Made by a program: the position numbers and the translations under genes. Under the pieces are notes generated by a model. It did not search any database. It saw nothing but the letters and a program-made list of their open reading frames with translations, and was not told the DNA's origin. Shown here piece after piece: positions 8,009 to 15,779 of a stretch of 25,868 nucleotides of DNA; positions within the stretch are counted from its first letter, which is position 1, and every line of letters starts with the position of its first letter. Source of the DNA: Verrucomicrobiota bacterium (lineage in GTDB: Bacteria > Verrucomicrobiota > Verrucomicrobiia > Limisphaerales > UBA1100); assembly GCA_028872685.1 (NCBI GenBank), contig JAPKEI010000007.1:1-25868 (forward strand), written 5' to 3'.

Positions 8009-9294
8009 TGAACCACATCCCGCACAATCACGCTTGCGGCAACACTGAGCACGGGGTCTCTCGCCGACAGATGCTGGGTACGCTGGGTGGCGCGGTGGGG
8101 TTTGGAAGCTTGTTGCAGCCGGGGATTGCGGCAGAGATTAAAAAACAGCACAAGCAGGTATGCCTCATTTGGCTCGATGGCGGCATGAGCCAGTATGAGA
8201 GTTGGCATCCATTGCCGGAGAGCAAATTTGGAGGGCCGTTTCGGAGCATCAAGACGAGTATTCCCGGGGTGCACTTCAGCGAGTTGGTGCCGGAGACGGC
8301 GAAGATTGCACACAAAATTTCCGTCATCCGCACGATGGAAACGAAGGACCCGAATCATTCCACGGGCGTGCCGCGCATCCAACGGGGCGATCCCATTGAC
8401 CGCGGAGTGACATATCCGCACCTCGGCTCGGCAGTCGCCAAGTTGCTGGGGCCCGCCAATCCGAATTTGCCGCCATACCTCTGGATAAAGCCGGGCAACG
8501 GCGGGTTTATCGCGAAGGAGGCGGGCTTTCTTGGTGCGCAGTACGGCACGCTGGCGTTGGGTGATGGCAAGCCGCCGATTCACATTCATAGGCCCGATGG
8601 CGTCTCGGCTGAGGTCGAAGCCGCTCGCAACGCGTTGCGTTTAAAGGCGAACGAACGTTTCAAGGCCTATCGCGGTGCGTCTGAGATTGATGCGTACGAG
8701 ACGAGCTATGCGATGGCGCGGCAATTGATGGCACGCAAAGAAATTTTCGATGACAGTAAGATGGACCCGAAGGACAAGGAACGCTACGGCACCCATCCAC
8801 TTGGCCGACACATCTTGCAGGCGCGACGGTTACTAGAGGCGGGTGTGCGTTTCATTAAGGTCAACAGCTATCACTGGGACACGCATGGTGATAATTTCAA
8901 CATGTCGCAGCGACTCATCCCGCAGCTCGACCGACCGTTTGCGGCACTCATCAATGACCTTGAAGATCGCGGAATGCTCGACCACACGCTGGTCATTGTG
9001 ATGAGCGAGTTCGGCCGCACGCCGATCATCAACTCGCGACTAGGCCGCGATCACTGGCCGGACTGCTGGAGCATTGCTCTAGCCGGGTGCGGCATCAAGC
9101 GCGGTGCAATTATTGGCGAGACGACCAAGGACGGCGCGTTTGTTAACAGTGAAGGCTATGACATTGGGCATCTGTTCCACACCATTTTCACGCTGCTCGG
9201 TCTCAATCCGCGCAAGACGCGCTATCGTATTAAGGGCCAGAAGCTCGCCATCGCGCATGACGACTGCGAACCCATCAAGGAGGTAATGCAGTGA
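8008..9294 (+). CDS. DUF1501 domain protein, Tat-type signal
   Basis: The 428-residue product carries a twin-arginine-type signal, SRRQMLGTLGGAVGFG (from residue 18), and is therefore probably exported folded. The rest matches DUF1501, a member of the alkaline phosphatase/sulfatase-like superfamily. Visible segments are LIWLDGGMSQYESWHP, NHSTGVPRIQRG, NSYHWDTHGDNF, VIVMSEFGRTP and GRDHWP. The conserved Asp/His residues fit a metallo-hydrolase fold, but no substrate is established for the family. ATG at 8008 overlaps the previous stop by one base; the open frame extends to 7966, inside the preceding gene, and is not needed. The WD40 gene starts four bases before its end (GTGA overlap). Confidence 0.93.
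   Translation: MNHIPHNHACGNTEHGVSRRQMLGTLGGAVGFGSLLQPGIAAEIKKQHKQVCLIWLDGGMSQYESWHPLPESKFGGPFRSIKTSIPGVHFSELVPETAKIAHKISVIRTMETKDPNHSTGVPRIQRGDPIDRGVTYPHLGSAVAKLLGPANPNLPPYLWIKPGNGGFIAKEAGFLGAQYGTLALGDGKPPIHIHRPDGVSAEVEAARNALRLKANERFKAYRGASEIDAYETSYAMARQLMARKEIFDDSKMDPKDKERYGTHPLGRHILQARRLLEAGVRFIKVNSYHWDTHGDNFNMSQRLIPQLDRPFAALINDLEDRGMLDHTLVIVMSEFGRTPIINSRLGRDHWPDCWSIALAGCGIKRGAIIGETTKDGAFVNSEGYDIGHLFHTIFTLLGLNPRKTRYRIKGQKLAIAHDDCEPIKEVMQ
9277..9283 (+). promoter_or_regulatory. Strong Shine-Dalgarno deciding the WD40 GTG start
   Basis: AAGGAGG lies 7 bases before GTG at 9291, inside the end of the DUF1501 gene. It is the best ribosome-binding site in the window and supports the GTG start of the WD40 gene. 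Confidence 0.75.
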
Positions 9295-10376
9295 ACACTC
9301 CTGTGCTTGATGTCAAAAAGGCGTGGGTCTCTCGCGAGCTGAAGCACGACCGGCAGCTCTTTCGTGCGCAGTTCAGCCCCGACGGTCGATTCATTGCTGC
9401 CGGTGGGCAGGACAAACTCGTGCACGTGTGGGAACTGGATGGCGAAAAGAAAAAGACTTTTAACTCGCACAAGACGTGGGTGTCATCGCTTGTTTTCCAC
9501 CCGAAAGCAAAACGACTGTTCACCGCTGACTACCTTGGCGTCATCCACTGCTGGAATCATGAGGCTGGCGGTGGTCCGCAATGGACAATCCCCACTGCAG
9601 ACCAAGACAACGTTCGCGCACTTATTGTCACGCCTGATGGACGGTTCCTCATCAGTGGCGGTGATGATGCCACCGTCAAGGTATGGAATACTGACAATGG
9701 CAAGCCGGTTGCGAGTCTTGAGGGCCACAAGGAATGCATCTTTAGCCTAGCCATATCGCCCGATGGAAAACATCTGGTTAGTGGTGATCTCTACGGCAGC
9801 GTACGGCAATGGGGCATCGGTAGCTGGAAGTTTGAGCGTGAATTGGATGCAAAGATTTTACATACGCGTTTGGATAACTTCATCGCCGATGTTGGCGGCG
9901 TGCGCAGTCTAGCCTTTAACAAGGATAGTAAACTGTTAGCTGTCGGAGGCATGAAGGAAGCAAAGAGCAATGCCTTCTGCCCAGGGAAACCTACCGTGTT
10001 GATTTTCGACTGGGCCACTGGCAAACAAAAAACCGAGCTGCGCATTAAAGGGAAGAGCGATGGCCCCTTCAATGCCATGTGCTTCCTTGAAGACGGTACC
10101 CTGACCGGTCACACTGAGATTCTTCACTCTGACTCTGAGTTGACCTTCTGGGAAACTGATGCGCCCGAACCTCTACATTCCATCAAGAACGGCTCTGCCT
10201 ACGACCTCAGTTTGCATCCCGACGGACGACAACTGCTTGTTACCACCTATGTATCCGGAGGGAGTAGCGGCAATGGTGCCCGGAAACGACATCGGGAGCA
10301 ATACACTCCCAATAGCACCAACCTAAAGATTTTCAGCCTCTTCTCCAAGCCAGCAGCTAAAAAAGCGGGGTGTTAA
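9291..10376 (+). CDS. WD40 repeat protein
   Basis: The 361-residue product is a beta-propeller of about six or seven WD40-type blades. Typical blade signatures are FSPDGRFIAAGGQDKLVHVWEL, TPDGRFLISGGDDATVKVWN and SPDGKHLVSGDLYGSVRQW. A less regular C-terminal half contains LSLHPDGRQLLV. No signal peptide or membrane segment is visible, whereas the two upstream partners carry export signals, so it would act in the cytoplasm unless exported another way. WD40 propellers are protein-binding scaffolds; no catalytic residues can be assigned. It starts with GTG, overlapping the DUF1501 stop by four bases behind a strong Shine-Dalgarno. It ends in a Lys/Ala-rich tail only 17 bases from the convergent gene. 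Confidence 0.92.
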   Translation: MNTPVLDVKKAWVSRELKHDRQLFRAQFSPDGRFIAAGGQDKLVHVWELDGEKKKTFNSHKTWVSSLVFHPKAKRLFTADYLGVIHCWNHEAGGGPQWTIPTADQDNVRALIVTPDGRFLISGGDDATVKVWNTDNGKPVASLEGHKECIFSLAISPDGKHLVSGDLYGSVRQWGIGSWKFERELDAKILHTRLDNFIADVGGVRSLAFNKDSKLLAVGGMKEAKSNAFCPGKPTVLIFDWATGKQKTELRIKGKSDGPFNAMCFLEDGTLTGHTEILHSDSELTFWETDAPEPLHSIKNGSAYDLSLHPDGRQLLVTTYVSGGSSGNGARKRHREQYTPNSTNLKIFSLFSKPAAKKAGC

Positions 10377-10393
10377 ACAGAAGTGTTAACGTA

Positions 10394-13234
10394 TTAGTTT
10401 AGAAACCGGAAATCCAAACTTCCGTAGAGGCTGTGAAAGATTGTGCCCCAGGCCTTCGCTCCGTCTTTTTCCTGTCCCAGAAACTTGAGGAGAATTTCGC
10501 GCTCGGAAGAAGTTGGGTTGCGACCCAGCGTGCGTCGGTAAGCATTTTTGATGCGTGCGGTATTACCGATCAGTTCTTCTGCGAGCAGGCGCTTTGCCGC
10601 GGCTTCGGATTGAGTTCTCACAAATGGATTATTCATCAGGTACAACGCCTGCGTAGGTACGCTGCTGGTGGTGCGTTCGCCAACCACAAGGTTGGGATCG
10701 GCAAAATCAAACACCGCCAGAATTTCTAAGGGCGTATTTCGGTAGACCGGTGTGTACAGGCTACGTCGGGAGTCTCCAAATTTGTAGTCATATTCGGTTG
10801 TGGTGCCAGTCTTTATAGTTGCCCCGCCCACAGTCGTGTTGAGCTGGCCGCTCACTGATAAGATTGAATCACGGATTGCTTCAGCCTGCAGCCTTCGGCG
10901 GTTTTGCCGCCAGTGCAGTTTGTTTTCCACATCTACTTTGGCTTGCGCACCAGTTTCTGAACTCAACTGATAAACACGTGAAAGTACAATCCCGCGAATC
11001 AGTTCTTTAACCGACCAGCCTTCCTTGACAAATCGTAAGGCCAGATGATCTAGGAGGGCTTGATTGGTGGGTAGTTGCCCCATATGGCCAAAGTTGTCGA
11101 CGCTGGCGACCAGGCCCTTGCCAAAGAGATGATGCCACACGCGGTTAACAAACACGCGCGCAGTTAAAGGGTGTTCAGCACTGGCCATCCAGTTGGCTAG
11201 CTCCATGCGGCCACTCGCCTTGGGTGCAATCTTTGGCAAGGGCCCTTGGTTGAGCACTTGGATGAAACGCCGCGGGGTTTTTGGGCCTGCATTGTGGACG
11301 TTGCCGCGGATAGCGATCTGAATGTCGCCGGGTTTCACTGCTTCCTCTGCAGCGATAATTTGAGGTCGTTTTACGGCCTTACTCTCCAGTGCCTTCAGCT
11401 CCTTTTGCATCTTTGCCAGATTGGTTTTGTCGGCAGAAGGATTAGGTTTTACAGGTTTCTGTTCGGGGTTGGGTTTCTTTTGTGCCACCACGGGTGCTCC
11501 TTCAGGCAGAAACTGGACCGCATCGGCAATGACATGCTGTGTGGTGCCCTTGGTTGAAATAACTACCGCCTCCCATTCGCCGGCGAGGAAGTCAAAAGTC
11601 CCCAATGAAATGAAATGACCATCGATCGGTGGTTTTTTGGTTTGGTCGATGTATTTAGTTACTTCACCGTCAGCGTGACGTATAAGCACAGGCACCTTGC
11701 GGTCCCGGTTGTCGCCGTGCGTATAGGAAACACGCACCTCAAATTTACTATCGCTTGGGATTTTCACTTTGTAGGACACGGCCTTCTCTCCTTTATCAGC
11801 TGCGCCGTCATGGATATAGTTTGCGCCCACGTATCCCTTGTTGGAGTTGGACCGAGTCCACGCCCCTTTCAGTTTCGCTTGTAAATCATCCACCACGATC
11901 CCCGGCAAACTGTCCACTGAAACCGGAGTTGCGGCAGTCGCCTTTGGCCCAGTCTTTTTCTTCAGCTTATTAATTTCCTTTTTTAGGGCCGCAATTTGCA
12001 CGGTTTGTTCCTTTGAAAGTTTTTCCTGTTCGGGTGACATCGGTAGTGGACGTTTGTTCCAGGTAGACACGTTACTGTGGATCACGGCCTTGGTGCTCTT
12101 GAAGATTCCTGCCATACCGTAATAGTCCTCAGTCCGGATGGGATCAAATTTGTGATCGTGGCAACGTGCACAACCAATAGTCAGTGCCATGAAGGCTTTG
12201 CCCATAGTATCCATCTGTTCATCAACAATATCCATTTCAAGGACGGTTTTGTCCTGCAATTCGTAGTTGGTGGGGCCGAGCAGAAGAAAGGCAGTAGCGG
12301 TGAGTTCTTCGCGTTTCTGCTCAATACTACCGCCTTTGATGAGGTCGCCTGCAATTTGTTCGCGGATGAAATCGGTGTAGGGTTTGTCAGTGTTGAAGGC
12401 ATTGACCACGTAATCGCGATAGCGCCACGCTTCCTTCATCAAAGCGGTTCGCCCTCCGCCGGTGGATTCAGAAAAGCGCACCACATCCAGCCAGTGCCGC
12501 CCCCAGCGTTCCCCAAAATGTGGGCTGGCCAAAAGTTCATCGACCACCTTTACAATAGCTGCCTTTCGATTCTTAGCCGCCGCCTGTTCAAAGGTGGCCA
12601 TTTGATCTGGCGTGGGAGGCAGGCCAATCAAATCAAAGTACAGCCGGCGCAGCAGAATAAGATTGTTCGCATCCTGAACCGGCCCGATGTCTTTTCCTTC
12701 CAGCGCAGTGAGCACGAAGCGGTCAATATCGGTGTAGGCCCAGTCGGCCCGTTTCAGCTTTGGCACGGTCGGCTTACTTACCGGCTGAAAAGCCCAGAAT
12801 TGCCGGGCCGCATCAAGGTTGAGTTTCTTTTCTGATGCAGTCGCATCACCGGTAGTGCGTGGATCCGGTGCGCCCATGGCGACCCATTTCTCGAAATCCG
12901 CAATCTGCTCCGCGCTCAGCTTTTTCTTGGGCGGCATTTTTAGGTCCGCATCGGCATGGCGGATTGCTTGAATGAGCAGGCTCTTGCCTACACGTCCCGG
13001 AATAATTGTTGCCCCGGATTCTCCGCCCTTTTGCCAACCGCCTTTCCAGTCGAGGCGTAGCTCACCCTTTACCTTCTCATCTTTGCTGTGGCACTTGTAG
13101 CATTCGCTGACCAATACCGGTCGAATCTTCTTCTCAAAAAATTCCAGACCTGCCGGGTCAGCCGCGGTTAATTGAAGACCGGAGCCAAGTATAATTAATA
13201 TAATTGGGAGCCTGCCAAGCATCTGGATGAACAT
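10394..13234 (-). CDS. PSCyt1-DUF1549-golvesin-like-DUF1553 protein
   Basis: The 946-residue product has an N-terminal hydrophobic signal (about residues 5-24). A PSCyt1 segment with CYKCH (45-49) follows. DUF1549 (about 165-380) contains LIGLPPTP, SPHFGERWGRHWLD and CARCHDHKFD (from 355). A Lys/Glu-rich coiled-coil-prone stretch spans about 400-428. Residues about 446-577 resemble a golvesin/xanthan-lyase C-terminal-like beta-sandwich (VVDDLQAKLKGAW, VSYTHGDNRD, ADAVQFLPEG). A second Lys-rich stretch spans about 600-622. DUF1553 (about 675-940) contains ARVFVNRVWHHLFGKGLV, ELIRGIVLSRVYQLSS, RRLQAEAIRDSILSVSG and TQALYLMNNPFV. The protein is probably exported, and the inserted beta-sandwich may bind carbohydrate or protein. 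It lies downstream of the DUF1080 gene with a 31-base gap. ATG at 13234 or 13222 could start translation; neither has a clear Shine-Dalgarno. Confidence 0.93.
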   Translation of the reverse strand: MFIQMLGRLPIILIILGSGLQLTAADPAGLEFFEKKIRPVLVSECYKCHSKDEKVKGELRLDWKGGWQKGGESGATIIPGRVGKSLLIQAIRHADADLKMPPKKKLSAEQIADFEKWVAMGAPDPRTTGDATASEKKLNLDAARQFWAFQPVSKPTVPKLKRADWAYTDIDRFVLTALEGKDIGPVQDANNLILLRRLYFDLIGLPPTPDQMATFEQAAAKNRKAAIVKVVDELLASPHFGERWGRHWLDVVRFSESTGGGRTALMKEAWRYRDYVVNAFNTDKPYTDFIREQIAGDLIKGGSIEQKREELTATAFLLLGPTNYELQDKTVLEMDIVDEQMDTMGKAFMALTIGCARCHDHKFDPIRTEDYYGMAGIFKSTKAVIHSNVSTWNKRPLPMSPEQEKLSKEQTVQIAALKKEINKLKKKTGPKATAATPVSVDSLPGIVVDDLQAKLKGAWTRSNSNKGYVGANYIHDGAADKGEKAVSYKVKIPSDSKFEVRVSYTHGDNRDRKVPVLIRHADGEVTKYIDQTKKPPIDGHFISLGTFDFLAGEWEAVVISTKGTTQHVIADAVQFLPEGAPVVAQKKPNPEQKPVKPNPSADKTNLAKMQKELKALESKAVKRPQIIAAEEAVKPGDIQIAIRGNVHNAGPKTPRRFIQVLNQGPLPKIAPKASGRMELANWMASAEHPLTARVFVNRVWHHLFGKGLVASVDNFGHMGQLPTNQALLDHLALRFVKEGWSVKELIRGIVLSRVYQLSSETGAQAKVDVENKLHWRQNRRRLQAEAIRDSILSVSGQLNTTVGGATIKTGTTTEYDYKFGDSRRSLYTPVYRNTPLEILAVFDFADPNLVVGERTTSSVPTQALYLMNNPFVRTQSEAAAKRLLAEELIGNTARIKNAYRRTLGRNPTSSEREILLKFLGQEKDGAKAWGTIFHSLYGSLDFRFLN

Positions 13235-13265
13235 ATCAGATTAAGGGAATTACGCGAGTCGATTT

Positions 13266-13883
13266 CTACTTTAGCTTCTTTACCCGCAGGTTACGGAATT
13301 TCACTGTGCCACCTTTGCCGTGATGCTGAATGCCGAATCGGCCTTTAAGGGATTGTTTGTCTTCGAACTCGGCAATCAGCTTGCCATTGAGCCAGGTGCG
13401 AATGTGCGAGCCCTTGGCTTCTACTTTGAAATGGTTCCATTCCTCAGGTTTAAACAAACCCTTTGTAGTCTTGTTATAAGCGGCGGTTTGATCTTTGCCT
13501 TTGGGATAGAGCCACCCACCCATGCCGATACCGTAAACGCCGCCAGGTTTGGTACGATCAATTTCACACTGGTACCCCTTGGGCTTGCCCTTGTCGCCAA
13601 CAAGCCGGAAGCCAAGGCCCGAATTGAACCCTGCATTTTCCTGTGGAATTTTGACCTCCAGTTCCGCCACAAAATCGCTCAGTTGCAAATCGCTAACCAC
13701 CCAGACATTCACCGTTGAGACCAGGTGCAGTTCACCCTTCACCGCCTTGAAGGATTCAACTTTGGCGCGGGGTTCCCAGCCCTTGGTGCTTTTGCCATCA
13801 AAGAGCGGCGTCCATGCGGTTTCTTTTTCCACCGCCAAAGTTGACACGTTGGCGACCATGAGAAATAAGATCATACGGAACAT
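13266..13883 (-). CDS. DUF1080 (3-keto-disaccharide hydrolase-like) protein
   Basis: The 205-residue product has a short signal peptide (about residues 1-17) and then one DUF1080 domain, a concanavalin-like beta-sandwich. Signatures are WTPLFDGKSTKGWEP, VVSDLQLSDFVAELEVKIP, GVYGIGMGGWLYPKG, WNHFKVEAKGSHIRTWLNGK and GRFGIQHHGKGG. Members of this family include enzymes that hydrolyse 3-keto-glycosides, and many are exported proteins of PVC bacteria with unknown substrates. No glycoside 3-oxidase partner is adjacent. It is first in a two-gene unit with the PSCyt1-DUF1549-DUF1553 gene. No Shine-Dalgarno is seen before ATG 13883. Confidence 0.92.
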   Translation of the reverse strand: MFRMILFLMVANVSTLAVEKETAWTPLFDGKSTKGWEPRAKVESFKAVKGELHLVSTVNVWVVSDLQLSDFVAELEVKIPQENAGFNSGLGFRLVGDKGKPKGYQCEIDRTKPGGVYGIGMGGWLYPKGKDQTAAYNKTTKGLFKPEEWNHFKVEAKGSHIRTWLNGKLIAEFEDKQSLKGRFGIQHHGKGGTVKFRNLRVKKLK

Positions 13884-13932
13884 GGGGAGAGCTTAAACGC
13901 GTGGTCGGATTATTGAAACAAAAGAAACGGGA

Positions 13933-14634
13933 TCAGCCCAAAAGAAAATGGCGGAGCCACGCGGCAGGTTCCTCGCGGTGAGGCGGTTGCTCAAGGCTGG
14001 CGAGGCCGGTTTGGAAAGTAAGCGGCTCAATGATGGCTTCGCGCGACTCGATGATGGCGCGCAGGTAGCGGCGCGAGTATTCCGGATGCGGTTGCATGGC
14101 CAGCATATGATTGCCGAGGGCGAACATCGCATGCGGGCAGTCATCGGTGCCGCCAATCAGCCGCGCATCAGGCGGGAGCACCTCGACTTGATCCTGATGC
14201 GTGAAGAGCATGCGCACGCCGGTGAGCGGTGGCTGCATCCACGGCTCCGGCGCGGTGATGGCAATCTCCTTCACTCCGATGCCCCAACCGCGTTCGCAGC
14301 GGCGTACTTCACCGCCAAGGGCTTGGGCAATCATTTGGTGCCCGAAACAAATGCCGACAGTTTTGCGTTTGTCCGCGTGCAGGGCTACGATGAATTGCTG
14401 AAAGGTTTGTATCCAATCTTCATCTTCAAACACTGAAGTTCGCGATCCACTGGTGAGCCACGCATCGCATTCATCGGTTGCGTTAGGCAGTTCGCCTTCC
14501 CACACGCGATAGATGTGTAGTTCGGTATCAAGGCCGGTTTGACTGAGTAGATGCGTGAACATTTCCGGGATACCGCCGTCGATGCCGCGAAATTCAGGCG
14601 TCACAAAATCGCACTTGAGCAGGCCAATTTTCAT
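13933..14634 (-). CDS. Class I glutamine amidotransferase-fold hydrolase (putative gamma-glutamyl hydrolase)
   Basis: The 233-residue product is a stand-alone class I glutamine amidotransferase domain of the GMP-synthase-like type. The nucleophile elbow is GICFGHQ (Cys96) and the His/Glu pair is HPEY (His183, Glu185), completing a Cys-His-Glu triad. No synthetase domain is attached. Stand-alone members include hydrolases of gamma-glutamyl amides, such as the PuuD class in putrescine breakdown. The context, last gene of an operon with a glutamine-synthetase-like ligase, an alcohol dehydrogenase and an aldehyde dehydrogenase, suggests that it releases glutamate from a gamma-glutamylated product. 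That is inference; transfer of ammonia to an unknown partner is the alternative. Its ATG overlaps the preceding gene's stop by four bases, so translation is probably coupled. Confidence 0.9.
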   Translation of the reverse strand: MKIGLLKCDFVTPEFRGIDGGIPEMFTHLLSQTGLDTELHIYRVWEGELPNATDECDAWLTSGSRTSVFEDEDWIQTFQQFIVALHADKRKTVGICFGHQMIAQALGGEVRRCERGWGIGVKEIAITAPEPWMQPPLTGVRMLFTHQDQVEVLPPDARLIGGTDDCPHAMFALGNHMLAMQPHPEYSRRYLRAIIESREAIIEPLTFQTGLASLEQPPHREEPAAWLRHFLLG

Positions 14635-15773
14635 AGCGCGCTTCGATACACCGTCGCGAGGTCATCACGGGTGACAGGGATGAGATTAGTCGCGTGACAA
14701 GGATCGGCAAACGCTTCATCGGCCAATGGACCGAGGTCATCCGCAGTGATGCCGTGATTTTTTAAACCGAACTGGATGCCGAGTTCCTCAAACCATGTGC
14801 GGGTTTCATCGGCCAACGAATCACCAGAGCGGCCGGCCTCGGCGAAGAGGGTTCGGATGGTTTGGATGCGTTGGAGTTGGGCAGCGGTTAAATCGGTGGC
14901 TTCGATGAAGGCCATGGAGTTGGGGAGCATCAGCGCATTGGCGAGTCCGTGGTGGGTGCCGTGGCGAGCGGAGAGCGGATGGGCGAGCGAGTGCACCATG
15001 CCGAGATCTTTTTGAAAAGCGACGGCGCCCATGCTGGCGGCCATTTGCATTTGGGCGCGGGAGGCAAGGTCTTGGCCATCGGTAACGGCGGCATTGAGGT
15101 GGGCGAGGCAAAGGCGGATGCCCTCCAGTGCCACGCCGTCTGCCATCGGATGATAGACGGGCGCAAAATAGGATTCGAGACAGTGCGTGAAGGCGTCGAT
15201 GCCAGTGGCGGCGGTGAGGTGCGGCGGCAATCCGGCGGTGAGTACGGGTTCGAGCACCGCGATGGTGGGCATGAGCGGTGGTGCAACGAAAAGAGTTTTG
15301 CGTCCGGTGTCGCGCAACGTGATGACCGCCCCCCGCCCCACTTCGCTGCCGGTGCCCGCAGTGGTGGGCACGGCATAAAATGGCGGTAACGCGCCAGTGA
15401 TTTTCGCGCCGCCGTTATCGAGAATGGAATATTGCGCGAGCGGTGCAGGATGGCTGGCGAAAAATCGAATGACCTTCGCCACGTCCATCGCGCTGCCGCC
15501 GCCGAGTGCGAGCAAGCCATCGCAGTCGTGCTCGATATAAAACGCCGCGCCTGCTTCCACGTCAGCCTCGATGGGGTTGGGATGCACGCCGTCGAAAACC
15601 TCAAACGCCGCGCCGCAATCCGCGAGCCCTGCCAGTGCCTGTTCCACCACACCCGCTTTCACCAAACCGGGGTCGGTGACGAGCATGAGTTTTTTCTCCG
15701 CGATGCGATTGGCCAACTCGGCCAACGCGCCTTCGCCGTGGAGGATGGTGGTGGGAAAACTGAATTGATTCAT
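14631..15773 (-). CDS. Iron-type (group III) alcohol dehydrogenase
   Basis: The 380-residue product has the two-domain fold of iron-containing alcohol dehydrogenases, which interconvert alcohols and aldehydes with NAD(P). The nucleotide-binding loop is LALGGGSAMDVAKV (residues 88-101), followed by PTTAGTGSEVG (136-146). Metal ligands can be assigned by family comparison: Asp193 and His197 in GIDAFTHCLES, then His261 and His275 in GMVHSLAHPLSARHGTHHG. All four are present, so it should be active with Fe or another divalent metal. The substrate cannot be read from sequence. Its place between a glutamine-synthetase-like ligase (6-base gap) and a glutamine amidotransferase (4-base overlap) suggests oxidation of a gamma-glutamylated amino alcohol. 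ATG 15773 has no clear Shine-Dalgarno. Confidence 0.95.
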   Translation of the reverse strand: MNQFSFPTTILHGEGALAELANRIAEKKLMLVTDPGLVKAGVVEQALAGLADCGAAFEVFDGVHPNPIEADVEAGAAFYIEHDCDGLLALGGGSAMDVAKVIRFFASHPAPLAQYSILDNGGAKITGALPPFYAVPTTAGTGSEVGRGAVITLRDTGRKTLFVAPPLMPTIAVLEPVLTAGLPPHLTAATGIDAFTHCLESYFAPVYHPMADGVALEGIRLCLAHLNAAVTDGQDLASRAQMQMAASMGAVAFQKDLGMVHSLAHPLSARHGTHHGLANALMLPNSMAFIEATDLTAAQLQRIQTIRTLFAEAGRSGDSLADETRTWFEELGIQFGLKNHGITADDLGPLADEAFADPCHATNLIPVTRDDLATVYRSAL

Positions 15774-15779
15774 CGCGCG

